NCBI GenBank assembly: GCA_934278995.1
Contig: CAKQWM010000015.1
Location: 1 to 29,281, forward strand
Source of the DNA: an uncultured Clostridia bacterium
GTDB taxonomy: Bacteria; Bacillota; Clostridia; Christensenellales; Borkfalkiaceae
Direction of reading: 5' to 3'
Length of the DNA: 29,281 bases
Shown: positions 13,768 through 22,251 of the stretch, one piece after another
How positions within the stretch are numbered: the stretch's first letter is position 1
How the letters are laid out: each line of letters starts with the position of its first letter
Position numbers and translations under genes: made by a program
Notes under the pieces: generated by a model
What the model was told of the DNA's origin: nothing
The model's database searches: none
Seen by the model: the letters and a program-made list of their open reading frames with translations, nothing else

Positions 13768-15621
13768 ATGAAAAACAATATCTTTCGGTTCATAGCGGTT
13801 GCAATCGCCGCGACGATGCTGTTTTCCCTCGTATCATGCGGCGGTGACAAGCCCGCTCCTAAAGGGAATGACAACATGGCAAAACTTACCTATCCGGATT
13901 TTCCCGACACACCTTCCGACAAAAACAGTTGGGAGTATATCGAGGACGGTACCGACTTAACCATCGATTGGTACGTTGACGTGTCGTCCTGGAATCAGCC
14001 GACGGGGCTTGAAAGCGTTTCGCAAAAGATTAAACAGGATACGGGTATAAAAGTAAACTTCCAGACACCCGTTACCGACGACGGACAAAAATTGCAGACG
14101 ATTATCGCAAGTAAAAAGAAGCCCGACGTTATGACGCTTACCACGAGCAACGCTACCTGGCTTTCCTATCTGGCGCAACAAGGTTACGTTTACGACATTA
14201 ACACGCTTGCCGAAAAATGGGCGCCTTCGCTTAAAAAGAATCTTCCCAAAGACGTTTGGGACTGGTGGTCCTACGGCAACGGCAAAACCTACGGTATTCC
14301 CAACCATTATTACAGTTATGAAGACGTTCCCAAAGGTCAACTTCAACCCAACGGCGGTATGATGGTAAGAAAGGACATATTCGACGCCTGGCAAAATTAC
14401 GTGAAAAAAAACCTCAAAGGTCCGGACGGTATGGTGGAATACACCTCCCGCACGACCGGTCAGAAGAAAAAAGTCGAATGGCAGGGTTATATTACCACGC
14501 CCGAAGGCTTTAAAGAAGCGGCAAAATGGGCTTTGGCAAACTATAAAGGAAACGGAAACGGTCAGATTAACACAGGGCTTCAACTTTCTCAGTTCAAGTC
14601 GGACGGTTGCACGAGTTTAACCTGGCTCGCTCAGTTCTTCGCCATACCTTTTGAGGATAAAGACGGCAATTACGTTTATCAGTTTACTCAAAAAAGTTAC
14701 GAGGAAATGCTTTACTACGTCAACGAATTATATAATGAAAAAATAATTTCGGACGCTAACTTTACTCAAACCTACGACGGCGTAGGCGGTGTCATAGCGG
14801 GCGCTAAAGCCTTCGCTACGCTCGCCACTCCTCAGGACTATCAGATGCACTTCGTTACGGCTAAAGACAGCGGTTACGAGTACGTTTCGATGTACATCAC
14901 CAACGAAAACGGCGACGCGCCCGTCCTTGCCGACATACGCGGTTACGGTTATATGTTCAACATGATAACCACCGATTGCGAGCGACCTGACCTCGTTATA
15001 AAACTTTTCGATTATCTTACTTCCGACCAAGGTCAACGCCTCGTTACTCTGGGTGTGGAAGGTCAGACCTGGAATTACACCGACGAAAGCAAAACGACGA
15101 TAGCCTTCACCGACGAATATCTTGAAAACAAGAAGAAGGGAACGGCGACTCAATACGGGCTTATGGTATTCGACCTTCTTATCAACTATCAGTATTACGA
15201 CAACGTACAGCCCAGAACAAATCACGGTAAAACAGAGCAGGAACTTTACCGCACCAACTTAAAGCGTCCGCTGACCATATATTCTTACGATTATAACGCA
15301 ACTCATTTCGTTGTCGATACTACGGATTCTCGCTATGAAAAATATATCGAGGCTTTGGCGAAAACAAACGATATGATCGGCAGACAACTTCCTAAGATTA
15401 TCAAAGCCAAAAACAACGCGAAAGATATATACGACCAGACCGTCAGATTGTTGCGGGATCGTAATCTGGAACTCGTTATAACGATGAACGGCGAAGCCTT
15501 TGCCAAATACAAACAAAAACTCGGCGTCGTCCACGCATGGCCTTGCTATACCGAAGGTTACGTAAGTCCTTTGGACAGAACCAACCCCAACGGAGATTTA
15601 ACCCTATACAGAGGCTACTGA
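13768..15621 (+). CDS. Large sugar-binding lipoprotein of the ABC importer (LipO type)
   Basis: A 617-residue extracellular solute-binding protein. The signal ends in the lipobox LVSC with Cys24 lipidated, followed by a GGDKPAPKG linker. Segments such as WYVDVSSWNQ, KPDVMTLTTSNATWLSYLAQQGYVYDINTLAEKW, and LVIKLFDYLTSDQGQRLVTLGVEGQTW fit the LipO family that works with LplB/YtcP permeases. The chosen ATG follows AGGAGG. An earlier in-frame ATG at 13735 has no ribosome site and would spoil the signal peptide. It would deliver a saccharide or riboside to the permeases. Its own operator and hairpin upstream allow separate expression. Confidence 0.88.
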   Translation: MKNNIFRFIAVAIAATMLFSLVSCGGDKPAPKGNDNMAKLTYPDFPDTPSDKNSWEYIEDGTDLTIDWYVDVSSWNQPTGLESVSQKIKQDTGIKVNFQTPVTDDGQKLQTIIASKKKPDVMTLTTSNATWLSYLAQQGYVYDINTLAEKWAPSLKKNLPKDVWDWWSYGNGKTYGIPNHYYSYEDVPKGQLQPNGGMMVRKDIFDAWQNYVKKNLKGPDGMVEYTSRTTGQKKKVEWQGYITTPEGFKEAAKWALANYKGNGNGQINTGLQLSQFKSDGCTSLTWLAQFFAIPFEDKDGNYVYQFTQKSYEEMLYYVNELYNEKIISDANFTQTYDGVGGVIAGAKAFATLATPQDYQMHFVTAKDSGYEYVSMYITNENGDAPVLADIRGYGYMFNMITTDCERPDLVIKLFDYLTSDQGQRLVTLGVEGQTWNYTDESKTTIAFTDEYLENKKKGTATQYGLMVFDLLINYQYYDNVQPRTNHGKTEQELYRTNLKRPLTIYSYDYNATHFVVDTTDSRYEKYIEALAKTNDMIGRQLPKIIKAKNNAKDIYDQTVRLLRDRNLELVITMNGEAFAKYKQKLGVVHAWPCYTEGYVSPLDRTNPNGDLTLYRGY

Positions 15622-16520
15622 TGAAATATAAAGTTTTACTCGATACGGATATCGGCGACGATATCGACGACTCATTCGCTTTATCGCTTTGCCTTAAAAG
15701 CAAAGAAATAGACCTTGTGGCGGTAACGACCGTTTTCCGCAATACGCTATGCAGGGCGAAACAGGCAAAACAACTTATTGTTGCGTCGGGTAAGGATATT
15801 CCCGTTTACGTCGGCGAAGGTATGCCGACGGACGGAATTATTCCCGGGTTTTCGTTCAGCGAAGAAGGCGACCTTCTGAAAACCCTGCCTTGTCAGTACG
15901 ACGACGATATGGAATCTTTCGCGGTTAACTATAACGCCGCGGACGCCGTTATTAAGTACGCCGAGGAGTATAAAGGGGAACTTATCGTGATAACGATAGG
16001 CGCAATGACAAACCTTTATAACGCTTTAAAAAAAGATCCGACCATAGCGGGAAAAATCAAAAAAGTGGTTTCCATGGGCGGTTGGTTTACAAACTTTGAA
16101 CCCGAGTGGAACATACTGTGCGATCCTTTATCGGTGCAGGGAGTGATAGATTCCGGCGTGCAAATTGATTTTGTAGGGCTTGACGTAACCTTGAAATGCC
16201 CGCTTGACGATACCCTTCTGGACGATTCCCGCAAGTCTTCCGATCCTTCTAACAAACTTATCGTAAAGTGGCTCGACAGGTGGTTTAAAACGTTTAACTT
16301 TGAAAAATCCGTAATGCACGATCCTCTTGCCGTCGCAAGCGTTATAAAAAACGTTTGCGGGTTTGAAAAGGTTTACGTAAAAGCGGTAACCGAAGGACCT
16401 AAGCGCGGGGCTATAGAGGTTAAAAAAGAACAAACGGAAGGCTATAAGCCCGTTAACGTTGCTTTATCGGTAGATAAAGACGAATTTTATAAGACGATAC
16501 GCGACGTATTGCTCGCGTAA
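15621..16520 (+). CDS. Nucleoside hydrolase (inosine/uridine-preferring family)
   Basis: A 299-residue cytosolic enzyme without signal peptide. It carries the Ca2+/ribose-binding motif DTDIGDDIDDSFAL at residues 8-21 and the late His motif VMHDPLAVA (about 231-239). Between them is the VTIGAMTNLYNAL and SMGGW segment of the family. These enzymes cleave the N-glycosidic bond of nucleosides to free base and ribose. The ATG overlaps the binding-protein stop as TGATG. The start is fixed by this coupling and by the motif position. Free ribose would feed the ribokinase at the operon head. Family members can also act on other N- or O-ribosides, so the exact substrate is open. Confidence 0.88.
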   Translation: MKYKVLLDTDIGDDIDDSFALSLCLKSKEIDLVAVTTVFRNTLCRAKQAKQLIVASGKDIPVYVGEGMPTDGIIPGFSFSEEGDLLKTLPCQYDDDMESFAVNYNAADAVIKYAEEYKGELIVITIGAMTNLYNALKKDPTIAGKIKKVVSMGGWFTNFEPEWNILCDPLSVQGVIDSGVQIDFVGLDVTLKCPLDDTLLDDSRKSSDPSNKLIVKWLDRWFKTFNFEKSVMHDPLAVASVIKNVCGFEKVYVKAVTEGPKRGAIEVKKEQTEGYKPVNVALSVDKDEFYKTIRDVLLA

Positions 16521-16609
16521 AAAACAGCAAAAAAACAAACAATTTTTAAAATTTAAAGAAGTACGTCGCAAAGCGATGAAATAATAAACTTCTATAGGAG
16601 GAAAATCAC

Positions 16610-19261
16610 ATGATTTCGGCAAAGAAAAGATTGTCTCTCGTGGTTCTCGCCGTATTGATGGCTTTGTCTCTTTTAACGGCAGGCATCACGGCGTTTGCCG
16701 TCACCACCGACGACACAATCGATTATCCTTTCCAAAAGGGTGAACAAGCGTTCCGATACGCACCCACCTGGAACGGCGCAACCGCTTCCGAAGACTACTG
16801 GCAATTCTTCGAAGCAAAAATCCCCACCACCACGCTCGATAGTTTCGACTATCTTGCAATGCAACTCAAACTCGAAGGCAACCCCGGCTTAACCGCAGGC
16901 GCGCTTGCGGCGAATAACGGCGGGCGTTTCGACACGGACCAGGCTAACGGAAACAAATTCTATTTCGTATCCGAAGACGGCGCGATAACCGAATTTGCCG
17001 CCGCAAACGGCGCTATCAATATGGGACTGAATGCAAAAGGCATGCTGTTAATGCCTAAGGCTTCTCTTAAATGGCGCTGGGATACCGATACCGCGATAAA
17101 ATCTCTTTATTTCACGACAAACGCGCTGTGGAACAGAGATTTCAAGGTTACGGTAGGCGAAATCGGTTACTATAAGGGCGAACCCAAAGACGGTAACTTT
17201 ACTAAACTTTTAGATCTTTCCACGGGCTTGAACGAAAGCAACTATTACGTTGACAACGCGCTTAAAACCCCTGTTGATTATCCCGTTTATCAAGCGGAAT
17301 CTTATCCCTTCAGAGTAGGCGAAAACGCTTTTAAAAACGCTCCGACCTGGGTAGGACAGACTGCCGTCAGCGCGACGGATTCTTATCAGTTCGTTCAACC
17401 GAACTTCAACGTAACCGATCTTACCAACGCAAAATATATCGCTGTACAGGTTAAGGTAAGAAAAGGCGAGTTCGGTATGACCGTAGGCGCTCATACTTCT
17501 AACGGAGGCAGATACGGCACTTACGTCGATAAACAAAAAGCCGTCAAACTCGTAAATGCAGACGGCAGCGTTAAAGAACTCGATATATTGTACGCATCCG
17601 TAACTTTAAAGGAAGGCGACGAAGGTATGCTTCTCCTCCCGACGGCGAATTTGTCCTGGGTAGGCTGGGCAGGAGCGGAGCAAAAAGATATTACGAAAAT
17701 CAACTCCGTGTTCTTTGAAACCAACGCAAAATATAACTTCGGATTTGAAATGACCATCGGTGAAATCGGCTATTACGTAGGCGAGCCGGGACAGAACGGT
17801 TCCATCTATACGGAACTTCTCGATCTCGATAACGGCGAACTTACAGGTAACTATTACGTTGCGGCAAGTACTTTGGTATTCCCCTCGGAAGAAAAAGATC
17901 CCAACGCCGTTCCCGAAACCGTCGAATACCCCTTCTTAAAGGGCGACAAGGCTTTTGAAAAGGCTGTAGTCTGGACGGGTACCGCAACGGGTGACGCAAC
18001 CGATAACTGGCAGACTTTCTCTTTAACGTTCGATAACGAAGCCGACTTGTCGAAAGCAACCTGGCTTGCCGTTCAGTATAAGGCGATGACGGGCGCGCCC
18101 GGTATTACCTACGGCGTACAAAACGGCGGAGCAAGATACTCCATCGTAGGTTTTGACAGGACGAAATCTTATATGATATCGGAAGACGACGCCGTTTCGG
18201 TCGCCAGCCAGTATCAATACGACGCGAGTAACGTAACCGGAAGCGGCGCGCTTTTAATCAACTTCAACAAAATGGGCTGGCAGTTCGGTTCCGACACAGA
18301 AAAAGATCTTACCAAAATCAAACAACTTATTCTGACAACCAACTCCAAATATAACTGGAACTTTGAAATCGCCATCGGCGAAGTAGGTTATTACACCGGC
18401 ACTTTAGGCGAAGACGCGGTATATCACAAACTCGTGGATACCTCTTTGTCCAACAAACTCGCTCAGGCAAACGCCACCAGCGATAAAGCGGAAAACCGCG
18501 GTACGGTACGCGCGTATAAGACTGACAGACTCGTTTATGGCGACGTAACTTTAAACTGGCTTGCTACAGGAAAATCCGCAGGTTCTTTCGCGGTATGGGA
18601 AGGCGGCAGTTACGGTAAAGTCGAAATGGTTACCGACAGTTACGGCGACGATGCGGCTAAACTTACCGCAACGGGAGCAAATCCCTCGGGCGATCAATAC
18701 ACGGCAACCACTATCGCAGACGGCATCAAGTGGTATTGGAATGGTTCCAAAGGCGTTACCTTCTGGGCAAAAAACGACAGCGACGTTGAAGTTTCTTTCA
18801 ACCTCGAAGTAGATATTTGCAATAACGGTTATACCAACAACGGCGGAGGACACAACGCTCGTTATAACATCAAACAAGGCAACAGATTCATTTTATACGA
18901 CGTAAATACCGGAAAACAGACCATTTATATGACTCGTCCGTGCGCTACCCTTCCCGTAGAATTCGAAGGCTGGGTATTCGTTCCTTTCACGGCTTTCTAT
19001 CAGGCGGAATGGTCGGTATCCGGTCAAGGCGCTATGCCCCGTAATTTATTCATCGATGAAAACAATACTTTCATCGACGGTTCGTGGGCTTCTTACGTTG
19101 CCATAACGGTACACGCTCCGTCCTATCAGAATAAATCCTTTACATTCAACAAACTCGGCTCTTACAAAGTAACTCCTTCTTTCATTTCCGCTTGCAACAA
19201 GGAAACCGCGACGGCTAAGTCCGTTCCCACTCTGATGGATCTTCCCAAGGAGGAAAACTAA
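16610..19261 (+). CDS. Secreted protein with three ~200-residue beta-type repeats
   Basis: An 883-residue protein with a signal peptide ending near AFA-V (residues 28-31) and no lipobox or LPXTG motif. Three homologous domains begin at about residues 39, 231 and 439. Each starts YPF-x-x-G-x-x-AF-x-x-A-x-x-W and contains an AVQ-K strand, a G-x-RY turn, LLxP/LLIN-x-x-x-L-W, an FxTN-x-x-YN-FE segment and the closing IGEVGYY-G-(E/T). Such regularly placed aromatic positions and a jelly-roll-like strand pattern suggest carbohydrate-binding modules, but no named family is claimed. The last ~240 residues are different, with GSYGKVEMVTDSYGDDAAKL and a closing FTFNKLGSYKVTP. GGAGG lies 9 nt before the ATG. 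It is probably released or loosely wall-bound and would capture the polymer that the propeller lipoproteins handle. Confidence 0.75.
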   Translation: MISAKKRLSLVVLAVLMALSLLTAGITAFAVTTDDTIDYPFQKGEQAFRYAPTWNGATASEDYWQFFEAKIPTTTLDSFDYLAMQLKLEGNPGLTAGALAANNGGRFDTDQANGNKFYFVSEDGAITEFAAANGAINMGLNAKGMLLMPKASLKWRWDTDTAIKSLYFTTNALWNRDFKVTVGEIGYYKGEPKDGNFTKLLDLSTGLNESNYYVDNALKTPVDYPVYQAESYPFRVGENAFKNAPTWVGQTAVSATDSYQFVQPNFNVTDLTNAKYIAVQVKVRKGEFGMTVGAHTSNGGRYGTYVDKQKAVKLVNADGSVKELDILYASVTLKEGDEGMLLLPTANLSWVGWAGAEQKDITKINSVFFETNAKYNFGFEMTIGEIGYYVGEPGQNGSIYTELLDLDNGELTGNYYVAASTLVFPSEEKDPNAVPETVEYPFLKGDKAFEKAVVWTGTATGDATDNWQTFSLTFDNEADLSKATWLAVQYKAMTGAPGITYGVQNGGARYSIVGFDRTKSYMISEDDAVSVASQYQYDASNVTGSGALLINFNKMGWQFGSDTEKDLTKIKQLILTTNSKYNWNFEIAIGEVGYYTGTLGEDAVYHKLVDTSLSNKLAQANATSDKAENRGTVRAYKTDRLVYGDVTLNWLATGKSAGSFAVWEGGSYGKVEMVTDSYGDDAAKLTATGANPSGDQYTATTIADGIKWYWNGSKGVTFWAKNDSDVEVSFNLEVDICNNGYTNNGGGHNARYNIKQGNRFILYDVNTGKQTIYMTRPCATLPVEFEGWVFVPFTAFYQAEWSVSGQGAMPRNLFIDENNTFIDGSWASYVAITVHAPSYQNKSFTFNKLGSYKVTPSFISACNKETATAKSVPTLMDLPKEEN

Positions 19262-20578
19262 ATGAAAAACAGTAAAAAATTACTTGCGATAATCATCGCC
19301 GCAGTCATGATTTGTTCGGTATCCGCTCTTATCGCGTGCAACGGCGGTTTACCCACTAAACTTCTCGTTCCCGAAGTAACTATAAGCGAAACGGGCGTCG
19401 CTTCCTGGAAAGCAGTCGAGGGCGCGGTTTCTTACGGTTATAAAATAAACGGCGGCGAAGAACAAAAAACCACCGATACTTTCGTAACCTTGCAAGACGG
19501 TGATTCCATAGCGGTCAGAGCGATAAGCGACGGAAAAACCAGACTTAACAGCAATTATTCCGAAGCAAAAACTTATACTCAGCCGGTAGTTTACGGTCTT
19601 CCGATGCCCGAAGCGGGATATTATATGGCGAACGCCGACGTTATCGAAGAAAACGAAACCACGAGATACCTCGTTTATACCACCAACGAAACCGCTGCGG
19701 AAAACTATAATATGATAGCCGTCCGTAAAGGCGAAAAAACCGAAAACGGTTGGCTTTACGGCGAAGAAAACGCCGCTATTAGAGGCGCGGACGGTAAATG
19801 GGATAACTACGTCGGTTCGGCAAGCATGGTCAAAGGTACTTTTAAAATGGGTGAAACCGATTATAATTACCTTATTGCTTACAGCGCAACCGACGACGCT
19901 AACGACAAAGCGCAACAAATCGGTCTTGCCGTTGCAACCGATCCTATGGGCGAATGGGTTAAAGTAGGGACTTCTCCCGTTATCGCTTTCGACAAAAAAC
20001 AATACGGCGCTACTTCCGTAGGTTGTTATGCTCCGAGCGTTGTCAACTACGACAAGCAAAGCGCGATAAGAGTATTCTACACCTACGCCGACGTTTACGG
20101 ACACTTCGCTTATATGTGGGACGCCGATTTATCCGACCTCAACGATATAAGCGGACAAACCGCAATGCTTCCCACCGAAGGTAATCTTCATTCGGGCGAC
20201 GCCGTTTTGATGTTCCCGAACGCAGACTTTGTGTATGACGAGGTCAACAAGACCTTCTACACGGTTAAAGATTATTCTCCTTCCGCTTCCGACGCAAAGC
20301 CTTATTTTGCAAACAAAATCGAATTAGGCGTTATCGACGAAGCAGAACTTTACACGATAGAAATCGGTAAAGGCTGGGAGAGTTTGCGCGAATACGACTT
20401 CATCGATTGCGAAACCGAATACGAACGCCTTTACAGCGCTTCTATCGTTTCCGACGCTTACGGTCACAAACTTGCGGGCGATATGGAAATCGTTTACAAC
20501 GTTTGCAAAACGGCGAGTCAAAACGCAGACTATCTCTACACTCAGATTTTACACACCGTAACTTATACGGCTGAATAA
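19262..20578 (+). CDS. Beta-propeller lipoprotein 1, glycosidase-like, with fibronectin-like domain
   Basis: A 438-residue lipoprotein (lipobox LIAC, Cys26). Residues ~35-110 look like a fibronectin III domain (VTISETGVASWKAVEGAVSYGYKI...VRAIS). The rest is a five-bladed propeller related to the two following genes: WDNYVGSASMVKGTF...YNYLIAYSATDD, GLAVATDPMGEWVKV, NADFVYDEVNKTFYTVKDY, SASIVSDAYGH. The blade motif that reads CDPTVVKGEF or CDPTVIKGEF in the paralogues is SASMVKGTF here, so a conserved Asp is missing. It may therefore bind rather than cleave. The ATG directly follows the stop of the repeat protein, whose last codons contain AAGGAGG. Confidence 0.7.
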   Translation: MKNSKKLLAIIIAAVMICSVSALIACNGGLPTKLLVPEVTISETGVASWKAVEGAVSYGYKINGGEEQKTTDTFVTLQDGDSIAVRAISDGKTRLNSNYSEAKTYTQPVVYGLPMPEAGYYMANADVIEENETTRYLVYTTNETAAENYNMIAVRKGEKTENGWLYGEENAAIRGADGKWDNYVGSASMVKGTFKMGETDYNYLIAYSATDDANDKAQQIGLAVATDPMGEWVKVGTSPVIAFDKKQYGATSVGCYAPSVVNYDKQSAIRVFYTYADVYGHFAYMWDADLSDLNDISGQTAMLPTEGNLHSGDAVLMFPNADFVYDEVNKTFYTVKDYSPSASDAKPYFANKIELGVIDEAELYTIEIGKGWESLREYDFIDCETEYERLYSASIVSDAYGHKLAGDMEIVYNVCKTASQNADYLYTQILHTVTYTAE

Positions 20579-20586
20579 ATCTCGCG

Positions 20587-20649
20587 GCGGGGAGCCTTGA
20601 CGGGTTCCCCCGCTTTCAAAAGCGCCGAAAAAACGATTTCGGCATTTTT
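20587..20649 (+). terminator. Two hairpins, the second an intrinsic terminator
   Basis: GCGGGGAGCC pairs imperfectly with GGGTTCCCCCGC (20587-20613). Then GCCGAAA-AAACGA-TTTCGGC is followed by ATTTTT (20624-20649). They lie between propeller genes 1 and 2 and probably lower expression of the last two genes. Confidence 0.75.
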
Positions 20650-20695
20650 GAAAACGGAAGATCCGTGATCGAAAAAATATCGGAGGAAAATCTGA

Positions 20696-22243
20696 ATGAA
20701 AAAACTCGCAAAAATACTCGTTTCCGCTTTGCTCGCGGTTACGATGTGCCTGATTGTCGGGTGCGATTTATCCGGTGGCGGTTCAAGTACGAAACCCGAC
20801 CCCGATCCTAAGCCCGAAGTAAAAACCGTAGAAGGTAATTATACTCTTACGCAAAAAAGCGTGTCTTCGATAGATATTACGGACAGATTTTTATCTAACG
20901 TGATAAATCTTGAAAAGGGCGCCGTAATCTGGACGGAAATCACCATGGCGGGAAGGGAAGTACAAAACGGTACTTACACCGTCGCAAACAATAAAGTCAT
21001 GGTTAAAATCGGCTTGAAAACTTATGAGTTTGAAACCGACGAGGACTTTTCAAAACTTGAATTTTCCGGCAAAATAAACAGGAAAACCGTTATTATGAAT
21101 TACGTTAAAAACGATACGTATAAAGAACCTTCCGATCTCGGCACAGTCGATTTTAAAGGCGAACTTTTCGGCGACGACATAAACGAAAATTTCTATAACT
21201 ATTGCCCGACCGTCATTATGGAAGGTCGCTTTATGCATATCTGGTACTGCTCCAACAAAGACAGCGGAAACGTTACCGATTATATCGCTTACAGAAAAGG
21301 TACCCTTCACGACGACGGTAAATGGAGTTTTTCGGAAAAATCCCTCGTTCTTGAACACGGAGCGCAAGGAGAATGGGATTGCCGTCACGTTTGCGATCCT
21401 ACCGTCGTTAAAGGCGAATTTAATTATAATAACGAAAAATACGGCTACTTAATGGCTTATCTCGGTTGCGCGTCGAGTAACGTTACCGTAAACGAAGTAG
21501 GTATAGCGATAGCAAAATCTCCCGAAGGACCGTGGATAAAACCCGCTTTAATAAACCCCGTTGCCGATTATTACAAAGACTTTAATTTAAGTCGTACCGA
21601 TCCTTCTTTAAACACAGGAAAGCCCGAAGCGACGTGCTGGGGCTACGGTCAACCCTCGTTGCTATCCGTAGATAAAAAGGGGACGGTTATTCTGTTCTAT
21701 TCGGCAGGAGTTACCACCGGTACGTTTACAAACGCCGAAATGTGGAATTTTTCCGATATAAATAATCCCGTAAGGCTTAACAAACTTATGGTTTCAAACA
21801 AAAACATAACGAACTCGGCAGGCGGACAAGACGTAATAAACAACGCCGACTTTGCTTACGATCCTCAAACCGGCAGACTTTATTGCATAAAGGAAGATTT
21901 TCCTTATCCAACGCAGAACGGGACTAACTGGATAACGGGTTCCAACACGATTTTCTACGTTGATATAGGTAAAACCGAGATTCTGGGTTCAAGACTTTTC
22001 GAGGACTACCGGTATTCGTGGACGATGCTCGGCAAAGTGGATTCGGGATCTACCGGTTTTAAGCGTAACCATAATATGGGAATCGTTACCGACGCGTACG
22101 GGTATCTTACCGATTCGATGCAAATTCCCGTCGTTTATACGATGGCACGGACTTCCGACGAATATCCCGACTGGAATAAAGGCGGACAGTGGCCGTCGCT
22201 TCATACTTACCGCTTGCACGGTATTATGATAGAAGTAGAATAG
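20696..22243 (+). CDS. Beta-propeller lipoprotein 2, glycosidase-like (GH43/GH32-clan appearance)
   Basis: A 515-residue lipoprotein (lipobox IVGC, Cys23) with a Pro/Asp/Lys-rich linker. Residues ~45-145 form a small beta domain (EGNYTLTQKSVSSIDITDRF..) of lipocalin-like look. From ~155 follows a five-bladed propeller: YNYCPTVI..GRFMHIWYCSNKDSG, WDCRHVCDPTVVKGEF, YGYLMAYLGC, GIAIAKSPEGPWIKP, WGYGQPSLLSVDKKGTVILFYSAG, NNADFAYDPQTGRLYC, FKRNHNMGIVTDAYG. The 'x-x-P-(S/T)-V/I ... Y' starts of blades and GPW segment are typical of GH43/GH32-clan proteins. No CAZy family is claimed and the catalytic acid is not identified. Closely related to the next gene. Confidence 0.72.
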   Translation: MKKLAKILVSALLAVTMCLIVGCDLSGGGSSTKPDPDPKPEVKTVEGNYTLTQKSVSSIDITDRFLSNVINLEKGAVIWTEITMAGREVQNGTYTVANNKVMVKIGLKTYEFETDEDFSKLEFSGKINRKTVIMNYVKNDTYKEPSDLGTVDFKGELFGDDINENFYNYCPTVIMEGRFMHIWYCSNKDSGNVTDYIAYRKGTLHDDGKWSFSEKSLVLEHGAQGEWDCRHVCDPTVVKGEFNYNNEKYGYLMAYLGCASSNVTVNEVGIAIAKSPEGPWIKPALINPVADYYKDFNLSRTDPSLNTGKPEATCWGYGQPSLLSVDKKGTVILFYSAGVTTGTFTNAEMWNFSDINNPVRLNKLMVSNKNITNSAGGQDVINNADFAYDPQTGRLYCIKEDFPYPTQNGTNWITGSNTIFYVDIGKTEILGSRLFEDYRYSWTMLGKVDSGSTGFKRNHNMGIVTDAYGYLTDSMQIPVVYTMARTSDEYPDWNKGGQWPSLHTYRLHGIMIEVE

Positions 22244-22251
22244 GTGATACG

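Noticed and set aside
16441..16458. GGCTATAAGCCCGTTA inside the nucleoside hydrolase gene, identical to 16 bp of the terminator cassette
   Set aside because: It encodes a normal GYKPV stretch with usual codons and has no hairpin, so it is treated as chance.
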